64,000 nt of DNA, from assembly GCA_000508965.1 (NCBI GenBank), contig BAHV02000010.1:1-64000 (forward strand), in the 5' to 3' direction. The notes under the pieces are model-generated. The model worked only from the letters and a program-made list of their open reading frames with translations, was not told where the DNA came from and ran no database searches. How positions within the stretch are numbered: the first letter of the stretch is position 1; each line of letters begins with the position of its first letter. This DNA comes from Dielma sp000508965. Its GTDB lineage: Bacteria > Bacillota_I > Bacilli_A > Erysipelotrichales > Erysipelotrichaceae. Shown here one piece after another: positions 8,480 to 16,168 of the stretch. The position numbers were made by a program, and so were the translations under genes.

Positions 8480-9568
8480 TTAATTATAGGAATTAATCAT
8501 ATTTGTATCACTGATGGATTTTGATAATCTTGCAGTTATTAAAGTATTATTTATATTATTACGAACTAATTCAAGCGGATAACAATTACTGTCACTGACG
8601 CACACTCGCTTAATAATCTCGGCTAGCTCGTCCGCTGCCATAATACCGTCAAGTTTCATATAGTCCAAATTTACTTTATGTATCCGATATTGACCATCAT
8701 CACAATCATCGAGGAAGCAGCCATAATCACGATTTTTTTGGCTATAAAAATAAATAAACCAACGATCCTGAAATGGCTCATAAAAAATTTGCCCTAAAGG
8801 ATAAAGAAAATTAACATGGACATGTGGTATAACAGAGACAGATACATGTTTTGGCCTCTCGGCATAACCATTTTGTCCTGTTTCAATTACATGAATATCT
8901 TTCTTAGACAGCTGCATGTATTTTTTAAATTCAATATTCTGATTCAGTCGCTGTTTAGAATCATAGTCAATATAATAAACTTGTTTATTACACGCAATTG
9001 TCTGCAGAACACTCCAATTTACTAACTCAGCTTTTTTCAAGAGAGGATAAACATAAAAGTATGGAGTCTTGTAGTTATAGATGTAATACATTTTATCATT
9101 TGCCATGATCACCGAACCAATACCAATTTCAATGGTTTTTTCTTTGTTATTATCTTTCTTAATTTGATCAAAATCATTTTTCTCCAATGTATAGTAATAA
9201 TCTTTAAGGCAGTCCAACGGAATAATGACTTCACGGCTTATATTCACATAAGAGGACTTTCTCAGCTTATATTTCTTATGATCAATTTCAGCCTGCTGAT
9301 AAACGCTGCAGCCTAAATGTGGTTTGGATGAACAAGCATAACCCTTCACTTGATCTGCTTCAACGGCGGAGATAACATAAGGTCTGATTCGATGCCCAGG
9401 TTCCACAGTCATAAGTTTCTGTTCGCTTAATGGCATTTTACACCAATAAACATCCCCGGGCTTAATTTCCAGATCAACCGTCTCCTGATCACACCATTCA
9501 ATGATTTGATAACATTTCGTAATTATCCATTTCTTTAAGTATTTCAGCCTATGCTTCAAGTTGATCAC
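8480..9568 (-). CDS. PemK/MazF-like domain protein of unknown function
   Basis: The protein has about 362 residues. The N-terminal third resembles a MazF/PemK fold: KPGDVYWCKMP, then PGHRIRPYVIS, matching the GDIYW and GHxxRPxVI motifs of that toxin superfamily. The remaining 200 residues are rich in Tyr and beta strands and I do not recognise them. The frame is open to 9604 but GTG 9568, six bases after GGAGG, is the best start; it overlaps the HIRAN gene by 20 bases, so the two are translationally coupled. At about three times the size of ordinary MazF, toxin activity cannot be assumed. The cysteine and basic loops may serve nucleic acid binding, which is inference only. Confidence 0.65.
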   Translation of the reverse strand: MINLKHRLKYLKKWIITKCYQIIEWCDQETVDLEIKPGDVYWCKMPLSEQKLMTVEPGHRIRPYVISAVEADQVKGYACSSKPHLGCSVYQQAEIDHKKYKLRKSSYVNISREVIIPLDCLKDYYYTLEKNDFDQIKKDNNKEKTIEIGIGSVIMANDKMYYIYNYKTPYFYVYPLLKKAELVNWSVLQTIACNKQVYYIDYDSKQRLNQNIEFKKYMQLSKKDIHVIETGQNGYAERPKHVSVSVIPHVHVNFLYPLGQIFYEPFQDRWFIYFYSQKNRDYGCFLDDCDDGQYRIHKVNLDYMKLDGIMAADELAEIIKRVCVSDSNCYPLELVRNNINNTLITARLSKSISDTNMINSYN

Positions 9569-9857
9569 CACCTTCCTCCAAACTGGCGATAATATACTTA
9601 TCAATCACATAAAGGACTTTAACATACTGCTTTTCCGCTATCAAATCATAAATTCTGCCAGCACTGTATGTTCCTCGGGCAACGGTATGAATGCTGTTAG
9701 CTACATGCCCTAACACGACTCCGGTATCATACATGACACAAATTGCTTCATCATCAAATGTATTATCTGCATCTTTCGTCAATCTCAGACGCTGACCTAC
9801 ACAAAATGCTTCCGGGCCAAAATAATAATTACAACCTGCTATTGTTAACGTTCTCAT
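9549..9857 (-). CDS. HIRAN-domain protein
   Basis: This small protein of about 102 residues is almost wholly a HIRAN domain. It shows the family pattern AGCNYYFGPEAFCVGQRLRL, then DNTFDDEAICV, GVVLGHVANSIHTVARGT and SAGRIYD. HIRAN domains bind DNA ends or stalled forks when fused to helicases; standalone copies are poorly understood. ATG 9857 has an AGAGG eight bases upstream; GTG 9866 in the same frame is less likely. It is the first gene of a two-gene minus-strand operon and is divergent from a WYL regulator. Its role in repair or defence is inferred from domain and context. Confidence 0.8.
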   Translation of the reverse strand: MRTLTIAGCNYYFGPEAFCVGQRLRLTKDADNTFDDEAICVMYDTGVVLGHVANSIHTVARGTYSAGRIYDLIAEKQYVKVLYVIDKYIIASLEEGGDQLEA

Positions 9858-9880
9858 TATTATCACCTCTTGTTATCCAT

Positions 9881-9886
9881 ATTATA
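9881..9886 (-). promoter_or_regulatory. -10 element for the HIRAN operon
   Basis: On the minus strand a perfect TATAAT lies 24 bases before the HIRAN ATG. No good -35 sits at the right distance. The 96-base divergent gap to the WYL gene would hold the operator. Confidence 0.4.
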
Positions 9887-9953
9887 AAACAATTGCTGTA
9901 CCATATTTCGCCCAGCCATCAATTGTGTTAAGATAAAAGAGGGGATATAAAAT

Positions 9954-10937
9954 ATGAATGAAAGCCGAGTATTTTCCTTAAAAATTCTAGCGATATTACA
10001 AAAATATTCTGATGAAGATCATGTATTAAGCAATCAGCAAATTCAAGATCTGTTGCTGGCTAATTATGATATTAAAATGGATCGCAAAACCTTGAATACT
10101 TATTTAAATATTATTAATGATGAAGGTATTGCTGACATCAGCATGTATCAGAATAATCGTAAGGGTTATTATATAATCAGCCGATTATTTGAGAAAAGTG
10201 AGGTTCAGCTGCTTTGCCAAAGTATCTATTCATCACACTTTTTATCTGCCGCTCTAAGTGATAAATTAATAAGCAAACTATTATCAACGCAAAGTAAATA
10301 TGTTGAGAAAACCTTTAATGAGACGCTGGCACAGAATAATAATGCTTGGAAATCTGAGAATAAACAGTTTTTTCATACGATTGATATTTTACTTGAAGCG
10401 ATAGAGAAAAAATGTACCGTAACTTTTAACTACGCTCATTATGATATCCATAAACAGTTGATATTTAATAAAGAACAGCGATATAAAATTCATCCTTATT
10501 ATCTTGTTCAAAGTAATAATAATCTTTATTTATTATGCCGGACTAAAAACTATCAGGATATCAATGCTTATCGAATTGATAAAATATTGAATATCGAACT
10601 CACTGACGAGAAGGCTCGGCCACTAGAATATGGCTTTGACTTGCATAAGCATGTGAAACAGCGAATGTATATGTATGCGGATAAACCGATAATGATAACA
10701 TTGCGTTTTCATTCAATGATTCTTGACGATATCATTGATATGTTCGGCAAGGAAATCATTATTCAGCCGGATCGGGAACAGAAAGATTTATTGATTACCA
10801 GAGTATGTTCATCAAAAAAGGGGATGTTGTATTTTGCCTTACAGTATCTGAACAACTGTGAGATTTTAGAGCCACAGGAATTGCGTGATGAATTAATTGA
10901 ATGTCTTCATCAAGGCATTGATAAATACCAAAAGTAA
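9954..10937 (+). CDS. WYL-domain transcriptional regulator
   Basis: This 327-residue regulator has an N-terminal winged helix-turn-helix (about 1-75, LSNQQIQDLLLANYDIKMDR) and a central WYL domain (about 145-215). The WYL signature is degenerate, reading HPYYLVQSNNNLYLLC, followed by AYRIDKI. A C-terminal extension (about 235-320) resembles the WCX region. WYL domains sense nucleic acids or nucleotides and often control DNA-damage or phage-defence genes. The gene is divergent from the HIRAN/PemK-like pair, which makes that pair its likely target. A good AGAGGGG site precedes the ATG. Confidence 0.85.
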   Translation: MNESRVFSLKILAILQKYSDEDHVLSNQQIQDLLLANYDIKMDRKTLNTYLNIINDEGIADISMYQNNRKGYYIISRLFEKSEVQLLCQSIYSSHFLSAALSDKLISKLLSTQSKYVEKTFNETLAQNNNAWKSENKQFFHTIDILLEAIEKKCTVTFNYAHYDIHKQLIFNKEQRYKIHPYYLVQSNNNLYLLCRTKNYQDINAYRIDKILNIELTDEKARPLEYGFDLHKHVKQRMYMYADKPIMITLRFHSMILDDIIDMFGKEIIIQPDREQKDLLITRVCSSKKGMLYFALQYLNNCEILEPQELRDELIECLHQGIDKYQK

Positions 10938-10948
10938 TAATCTGTATT

Positions 10949-10980
10949 AATGGGTAATTACATGCGTAATTAACCCTATT
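10949..10980 (+). terminator. Hairpin after the WYL gene
   Basis: GGGTAATTAC (10952-10961) pairs with GTAATTAACCC (10965-10975) with one bulged base. There is no clear T run, so termination is uncertain. Confidence 0.4.
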
Positions 10981-11018
10981 AATGCATTCATCCGATTAGC
11001 ACCGCAAAGTTTGTAAGC

Positions 11019-11047
11019 TTGCATGTAACTTTAAGATATACTATAAT
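11019..11047 (+). promoter_or_regulatory. Promoter of the lipoprotein gene
   Basis: TTGCAT (11019-11024) and TATAAT (11042-11047) have exactly 17-base spacing. Confidence 0.75.
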
Positions 11048-11101
11048 ATGAATAAGCAGCGGCTTTGAAAGCCTTGTTAATCAAGAAGGGAGTTGCTTTA
11101 A

Positions 11102-11770
11102 ATGAAAAAAAATAACCGATTGATTAGTGTTTTATTATCTGCGATCCTTCTTCTAGCTGGCTGCAGCAACATTGAAAAAGGACGTGACGCTATTATCGGC
11201 ACGGATGTTAATAAAGTAGGTATTATTCATGTTACTGGTGATGAGATGGTTCAATGGACAGTGAGCGGTGATGAGATTGACGCACTGAGAGAGTGGGCTT
11301 CAGGTTTAAAATTCTTACCGCATGAATTTGAAAAGAATAAGACACCTTATGATACTGATACCGATGTTGAATCTTATGAATTCTATCTTACGAAAGGTGA
11401 TTACCGCAATATCTCATATGCCATTATCGATGAAAAGACCAGCTATATTTTCTATGCAGATAAATGGTATACAGTTACAAATCCATCAGTACCGCCATTA
11501 CAAGAGCCTGCGGAATTAACCCTCGATAAGGTTATAGAGCTTGCAGGGAAAGGTGACGATCTGACTTGGAGTGATTTTGAACAATATAAGAGCAAAGAAA
11601 TAGGTTCAGGCTTATATATTCTTCATTATAATATTGATGAGAACTACTATTTGCTGGTAGGCGGCACACCTGATAAAAAACCGTCGTATATCCGTTTGGT
11701 ATCGGCACAGGATGATACGAAGTACATTGACATCAGAACAGAATCAATCAATGATTTCATCAGCAAATAA
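11102..11770 (+). CDS. Hypothetical lipoprotein
   Basis: This 222-residue protein has a clear lipoprotein signal, LLLAGC near residue 20, so it is anchored on the outer face of the membrane. The mature part is acidic and unrecognised. It shows a repeated pattern of short strands, such as DEMVQWTVSGDEIDALREWA, and resembles small beta-rich lipoproteins of Firmicutes. It has its own promoter and terminator and is convergent with the reductase gene on the other strand. No function can be assigned. Confidence 0.8.
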   Translation: MKKNNRLISVLLSAILLLAGCSNIEKGRDAIIGTDVNKVGIIHVTGDEMVQWTVSGDEIDALREWASGLKFLPHEFEKNKTPYDTDTDVESYEFYLTKGDYRNISYAIIDEKTSYIFYADKWYTVTNPSVPPLQEPAELTLDKVIELAGKGDDLTWSDFEQYKSKEIGSGLYILHYNIDENYYLLVGGTPDKKPSYIRLVSAQDDTKYIDIRTESINDFISK

Positions 11771-11779
11771 GATGCTATT

Positions 11780-11805
11780 GCTGTCTCATTACGGGACAGC
11801 TTTTT
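11780..11805 (+). terminator. Terminator of the lipoprotein gene
   Basis: GCTGTC (11780-11785) pairs with GACAGC (11795-11800), extended by two further pairs, followed by TTTTTAT. Confidence 0.85.
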
Positions 11806-11819
11806 ATTTGCTTACTGAG

Positions 11820-11845
11820 GAAAAAGAAAAACGGCTTATCGCCGT
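11820..11845 (-). terminator. Terminator of the two-component/reductase operon
   Basis: ACGGC (11831-11835) and GCCGT (11841-11845) form a short stem. On the minus strand it is followed by TTTTCTTTTTC, which suits the end of the minus-strand operon at 11870. Confidence 0.75.
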
Positions 11846-11869
11846 TATAAGATCGGTATATCTGAAACT

Positions 11870-13621
11870 CTATTTCTTTAAATGCTCATTATACGCCGTG
11901 GCAGCTGCAATCCTGCCGAAGCAGACTGTATCGGGTATTGATAATGAGCCAAGCCGGTTAGCACCATGAATGCCGCCGGTAACTTCCCCGGCCGCGTACA
12001 GATTAGGAATAATGTTTCCCTTAGTATCAATTACATGAGCATTCTCATCTATTTCCACGCCGCCCATAGTGTGATGAACGGAGACAATACACGCAAACAT
12101 CAAATACGGGCCATCACCAATCGGTATTAAGTCAGTGCGGTTAAAGTCCGTATCTACTCCCTGTGCAGCCATTTCATTATAATGCTCGATCGTGGCTGCC
12201 AAAGTTTCATACGGAATATCGAAGAATTCTGCGCATTCCTTTAAACTGCCCTTAATCAAAACTCCCTGATCAAGACAGCGGGCAATTTCAGAAGCGTAAT
12301 CTTCTTCCAGATTCATTGCCTTAGCGACTTGATCATCGATGATTTCATAGATCATAGCGTCTTTTTGTTTGATGGCCGCCCGTGAGATAATTTCACGAGT
12401 CTCCTTTTCATCAACAAAACGCTCGCCGTCTTTATTGACCAGCAAGGCATTGCCGATTAAACGCGCATAATCAACGAAATAATAATTGCCGGTTGCTGGA
12501 TTATTGATCGGATACAGCTGAATCGCATCCATATCAATCAGATTAGCACCGGCAGCCTGTGCCATAAGAATACCGTCACCTACGATTGCCGGTGAATTTG
12601 TCGTGGGAATAGAGGCATCTAAAGTTGGCCATTGGGTATTGTACTGCTGACGCATTTCCACATTGGCAGAGAAACCGCCGGTTGCCAGTATAACTCCGCT
12701 GTCACCATAGAAGTGCAGACTGTTGCCATCACTGACGGCTTTTATGCCGATCGCTTTGCCATTCTCCATAATGATTTCCACCGCTTTAGTATTATAGATC
12801 ACTTCAACACCCAATTCTTCAGCTTTCTGTGCCAAAGTATTTACATAAGCAGGGCCATCACCAACCGGCCACAAAGTTCTGGCAACCCGATGACCGCCGT
12901 ACCATGATTGTTCATCCTTATATTGCACACCGATTTCATCACGCAGCCAATAAGCATTTTCTAATACATGATCAGCCAGTGTACGCACCAGTGTTTCATT
13001 GCTTCGGCCCTGTCCGGATATTAAAATATCCTCGATAAATGCTTCCTTGGTGTCAATGATTCCTTCACTTTCCTGAACCCAGTTGTTGTAACAGGCATAT
13101 TCACCGCCGGACATGCGAGTATTGCCGCCATTGAAAGCCATTTTTTCAATAATCGTTACTTTCTCAAAGCCCAGCTGCTTCGCTTGAATTGCAGCCACAA
13201 AGCCGGCCCCGCCGCTGCCGACAATTACCAAATCAGAATGCTGTTCAATGATTTTCTGCTGCTGCTCCTGCATGTTGGCATTCATCAGATCCTCCTGCGT
13301 GACACCCGCCTGCATCAGCGCATCCTTTACAGCATCTATGAACCCTTGACTGGTCAGAGTAGCACCGGTGATCGTATCGACATCAATGCTGTTTTTAGAT
13401 ATGATCTCATCTGCCAATTGGATCATTTTGCCAGAAAAGCCCGGCACCTCACTATGCTTCACCAATTCGATATGTTCAATCTTATCATCCTTAATAACCA
13501 CATCAACAATAATCTTTCCTTGTTTGCCAATGCCTTCACCCTGATAGGTATCCGTATTATCGATACTCTGCGGTGCGCATGCACTAAGCATCAGCAGCAA
13601 TGCCAAGAGAATTTTCTTCAT
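11870..13621 (-). CDS. Urocanate reductase-like secreted flavoprotein (one FMN domain)
   Basis: This 583-residue lipoprotein has a lipobox at LSAC (Cys15). An N-terminal FMN-binding domain (about 22-105) carries DTITGATLTS, which fits the ApbE flavinylation motif Dxx(S/T)GA(T/S) with Thr88 as acceptor. The FAD domain starts at GSGGAG (135-140). Active-site hallmarks are retained: HHTMGG, ANRLGS and the catalytic Arg in ETREI. The His of Shewanella fumarate reductase is Tyr here (QLYP), as described for urocanate reductase. Its ATG overlaps the response regulator stop (ATGA), so it is the third gene of a kinase-regulator-reductase operon. Urocanate is the best substrate guess; another enoate is possible. 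Confidence 0.88.
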   Translation of the reverse strand: MKKILLALLLMLSACAPQSIDNTDTYQGEGIGKQGKIIVDVVIKDDKIEHIELVKHSEVPGFSGKMIQLADEIISKNSIDVDTITGATLTSQGFIDAVKDALMQAGVTQEDLMNANMQEQQQKIIEQHSDLVIVGSGGAGFVAAIQAKQLGFEKVTIIEKMAFNGGNTRMSGGEYACYNNWVQESEGIIDTKEAFIEDILISGQGRSNETLVRTLADHVLENAYWLRDEIGVQYKDEQSWYGGHRVARTLWPVGDGPAYVNTLAQKAEELGVEVIYNTKAVEIIMENGKAIGIKAVSDGNSLHFYGDSGVILATGGFSANVEMRQQYNTQWPTLDASIPTTNSPAIVGDGILMAQAAGANLIDMDAIQLYPINNPATGNYYFVDYARLIGNALLVNKDGERFVDEKETREIISRAAIKQKDAMIYEIIDDQVAKAMNLEEDYASEIARCLDQGVLIKGSLKECAEFFDIPYETLAATIEHYNEMAAQGVDTDFNRTDLIPIGDGPYLMFACIVSVHHTMGGVEIDENAHVIDTKGNIIPNLYAAGEVTGGIHGANRLGSLSIPDTVCFGRIAAATAYNEHLKK

Positions 13622-14352
13622 AGATTTTCCTCCCTTGTGCTGTTGGGTGTACGGCCGCGGATTTTTTTATACACTCTTGAGAAATAAAGCGGATCAGTAA
13701 AACCGCACATCAGCGCAATCTGTTTGATCGCAGCATTCTTCTGATTTTTCAAATAGGCATCGGCAAGATCGATCCGCTGATTTGTAATATACTCATTCAG
13801 CGACTGATTTGTTGCCTGCTTAATCATTTTACTGATACTTGAACGTGACAGGCCGAAACTATTCTGCAAGCTGTCATAATCAAGGGTCGGATCATCTAAA
13901 TGATTTTGAATATAGGCTAGGAGATCCGCGGAATCATTTGGCTGATATTGTTTCAGTAAATTGTGTTCCAAGAGACGTTTCTGATAATTATCAATTGCCT
14001 GCGCGCAGACTTCAGCTAATTCATCGTCATCTACAGGCTTTAAAAGATAGAAATCAACCTTTTGTCTGATTGCCTCCTTCGCAAATTGAAAATCATCATA
14101 GCCGGATATTATAATGATTGAACACATATGCTGAAGTTCACGGATTCTTTTGATTACTTCAAGGCCATTCATACCAGGCATATTGATATCCATAAACAAC
14201 AATTCCGGATGATATTTCTGTACAGCTTCTAAAGCAACTTCACCATTATCCACAAGGGCAATTACCTGAATATCCAGATTTAAAGATTCGACCTGCCGCT
14301 TTAATCCGAAGCGGATATTTTCTTCATCATCAACGATCATCGTTCTTATCAT
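13618..14352 (-). CDS. AraC-type (YesN-like) response regulator
   Basis: This 244-residue regulator has a receiver domain (about 1-120) with the acidic pair VDDEE, phospho-acceptor Asp55 in LLFMDINMPG and the conserved Lys in LLKPVD. The C-terminal 100 residues form an AraC helix-turn-helix pair (SRSSISKMIKQ and FTDPLYFSRVYKKIRG). ATG 14352 sits seven bases after AGGAG; the in-frame TTG six bases upstream is too close to it. The gene overlaps the kinase gene by 23 bases and the reductase gene by four. It probably activates its own operon and the divergent reductase gene. Confidence 0.93.
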   Translation of the reverse strand: MIRTMIVDDEENIRFGLKRQVESLNLDIQVIALVDNGEVALEAVQKYHPELLFMDINMPGMNGLEVIKRIRELQHMCSIIIISGYDDFQFAKEAIRQKVDFYLLKPVDDDELAEVCAQAIDNYQKRLLEHNLLKQYQPNDSADLLAYIQNHLDDPTLDYDSLQNSFGLSRSSISKMIKQATNQSLNEYITNQRIDLADAYLKNQKNAAIKQIALMCGFTDPLYFSRVYKKIRGRTPNSTREENL

Positions 14353-16051
14353 AGTCAAACTCCTTTATCAGTAAAGTAATCCTGCATCCTTCACCCTTGA
14401 TGCTGTCAATCAAAATATCATTTTCCTGATTCATCATTTTTAAACGGGTATAAACATTATGCAAACCAAAATGCTTTGAGGTATCCGAGGAATGCAGATA
14501 ATTAAGTAATTCATTCACTTCCCGCTCATCCATGCCGCAGCCATTATCTTCAACACTCAGCATTAAACATTCATTTTCAATCACGGCTCTGACGATAATT
14601 TTTCCCATGTGCGAATTTGGCTGAGTACAAGCATGGATACTGTTTTCAACCAATGGCTGAAGCAGTATTTTCACAACCTGAATCGTTTCCATTTCCTTCG
14701 GACAATAAATCTCATAATCAAGATTTTTAAAGCGAATCTTCTGCATATCGAGATAAGCCTTCGTATGCTTAAACTCCTGTTTCAATGAAATAACCTGCTG
14801 ACCGCTAGCTAAGAAGGTACGGAAATAAGTCGAAAGGGCAGTAATTGTTTTAGCGACATCCTCAGCGCCATGCTGCTTGGCAAGCCATTTCAGATTATCC
14901 AAGGTGTTGTAGAGGAAATGCGGTTTAATCTGTGCCTGCATGATTTCCATTTCCGCTCTTTGTTTCTGATTGCGCTCTTCGACAATCTGATCAATCAGAT
15001 CACTCATTTTAGAAATCATTTTATTAAAACTCATTGATAAGTCATGAATTTCATCACGGGCATTGCCTTCATCGACATAACTTTCCAGCTTTCCGTTTTC
15101 CACAAGCTTCATTGCATTCTGAAGATTTTTGATGGGTGTCAGCACTGAGGTTACCAGCATTTTACCAAGGATAAAAATAACGGCTAAAAGGAAGAGCAGT
15201 AATATCCACAAACCGGTCATCAGCTGATTACTTGACTGCATCAATTCTTCATTGGATACAACTGTGGCAAAAATCCATTCCGGATAATTTTCAATCGGAG
15301 AGACAAATAGGGTGGCTGCTTTCCCATTAATATCGGTGACTGGAAATTGATTGCTGCTTGTTATCGCCATGATATCGATGGCATTCAGGGTTTCTTCATT
15401 AATCGTATGCGAATAGAAATATTGCTCGTTGGTAGTAATTAAATCATAATCACGGCTCATGATGAAGCTTTTGCCATTATAAACCTGCATCGTATTGACA
15501 ATTTCATTTAAACGTACGGAAGGAATCGCGGCGACAATCAGCGCTTCTTTTTGATTAGTAATTGATTTAATCGGATAATAGAAAAGCAATACCTCACGAT
15601 TGTTGTCATTCAGTTTAGGCTTAGAAATGATAAATTCAGAATCATCCCGATAAGCTTTTTGATAGTCCTGATTATCCATCAGGTTTTCAATCGCATCACT
15701 GTTAATCCAACAGAAACCATTCTTTCCGATATAAGAAAAGGTTTCCATCACTTCACCGTTATTAGTATAAGAATTAGTAAAGCGTTCGATCTGCGGTTCA
15801 ATGCCGCGTACATCCATTGAAGAAAAGGCAGGAATGGTAGATATTGTGCGATACTCAGCAGATATTCGCTTGATCCACATGCTGACCTCCTGTGCTTTAC
15901 TGTCAACGATCTGAGAAACCGTAAAAGTATTATTGGCAATATCTTTGGGCCGGTAAATTGCTTCAATGTAGAAAAACAGTGAACTGAATACAATCAGGAC
16001 ACTGATTAAAAAATAAAGCTGTATTTTAGTTTTGATTCCTAAGTTTTTCAT
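14330..16051 (-). CDS. Membrane sensor histidine kinase (YesM/LytS type)
   Basis: This 573-residue kinase has a first membrane helix at about 11-30, an extracytoplasmic Cache-like sensor domain (about 35-275), a second helix (about 279-300) and a HAMP domain (about 301-355). The His_kinase domain has phospho-acceptor His378 in KPHFLYNTLDNLKWL. A HATPase domain follows with VENSIHA and DNGCGMDE. YesM-type kinases pair with AraC-type regulators, as here. The sensor faces outside, where the reductases act, so an electron acceptor such as urocanate is a reasonable ligand guess. The ribosome binding site is weak. Confidence 0.92.
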   Translation of the reverse strand: MKNLGIKTKIQLYFLISVLIVFSSLFFYIEAIYRPKDIANNTFTVSQIVDSKAQEVSMWIKRISAEYRTISTIPAFSSMDVRGIEPQIERFTNSYTNNGEVMETFSYIGKNGFCWINSDAIENLMDNQDYQKAYRDDSEFIISKPKLNDNNREVLLFYYPIKSITNQKEALIVAAIPSVRLNEIVNTMQVYNGKSFIMSRDYDLITTNEQYFYSHTINEETLNAIDIMAITSSNQFPVTDINGKAATLFVSPIENYPEWIFATVVSNEELMQSSNQLMTGLWILLLFLLAVIFILGKMLVTSVLTPIKNLQNAMKLVENGKLESYVDEGNARDEIHDLSMSFNKMISKMSDLIDQIVEERNQKQRAEMEIMQAQIKPHFLYNTLDNLKWLAKQHGAEDVAKTITALSTYFRTFLASGQQVISLKQEFKHTKAYLDMQKIRFKNLDYEIYCPKEMETIQVVKILLQPLVENSIHACTQPNSHMGKIIVRAVIENECLMLSVEDNGCGMDEREVNELLNYLHSSDTSKHFGLHNVYTRLKMMNQENDILIDSIKGEGCRITLLIKEFDYDKNDDR

Positions 16052-16090
16052 AACTCTATTTTATCATCATTTTAAGTATTATGTTCAATA

Positions 16091-16145
16091 ATCCATTGAG
16101 TTGAGCCATTTATCCATATTCAATTGTGACTGATTTCACTATAAT
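16091..16145 (+). promoter_or_regulatory. Candidate activator-dependent promoter with direct repeats
   Basis: ATCCAT occurs at 16091-16096 and again at 16112-16117, 21 bases apart (two helical turns), as expected for an AraC-type dimer. The second copy abuts the -35 region. The -10 is a perfect TATAAT (16140-16145) but the -35 hexamer is poor, which suggests activation by the adjacent response regulator. Confidence 0.45.
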
Positions 16146-16168
16146 TGGGTTATCAGGAGGTAGGAGTA

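Noticed and set aside
12632..13687. Several plus-strand open frames opposite the reductase and regulator genes
   Set aside because: They are shadows of well-supported minus-strand genes and have no start signals.
16121..16145. TTGTGA as the -35 of the two-FMN reductase gene
   Set aside because: It is only 10 bases from the TATAAT, too close to act as a -35.
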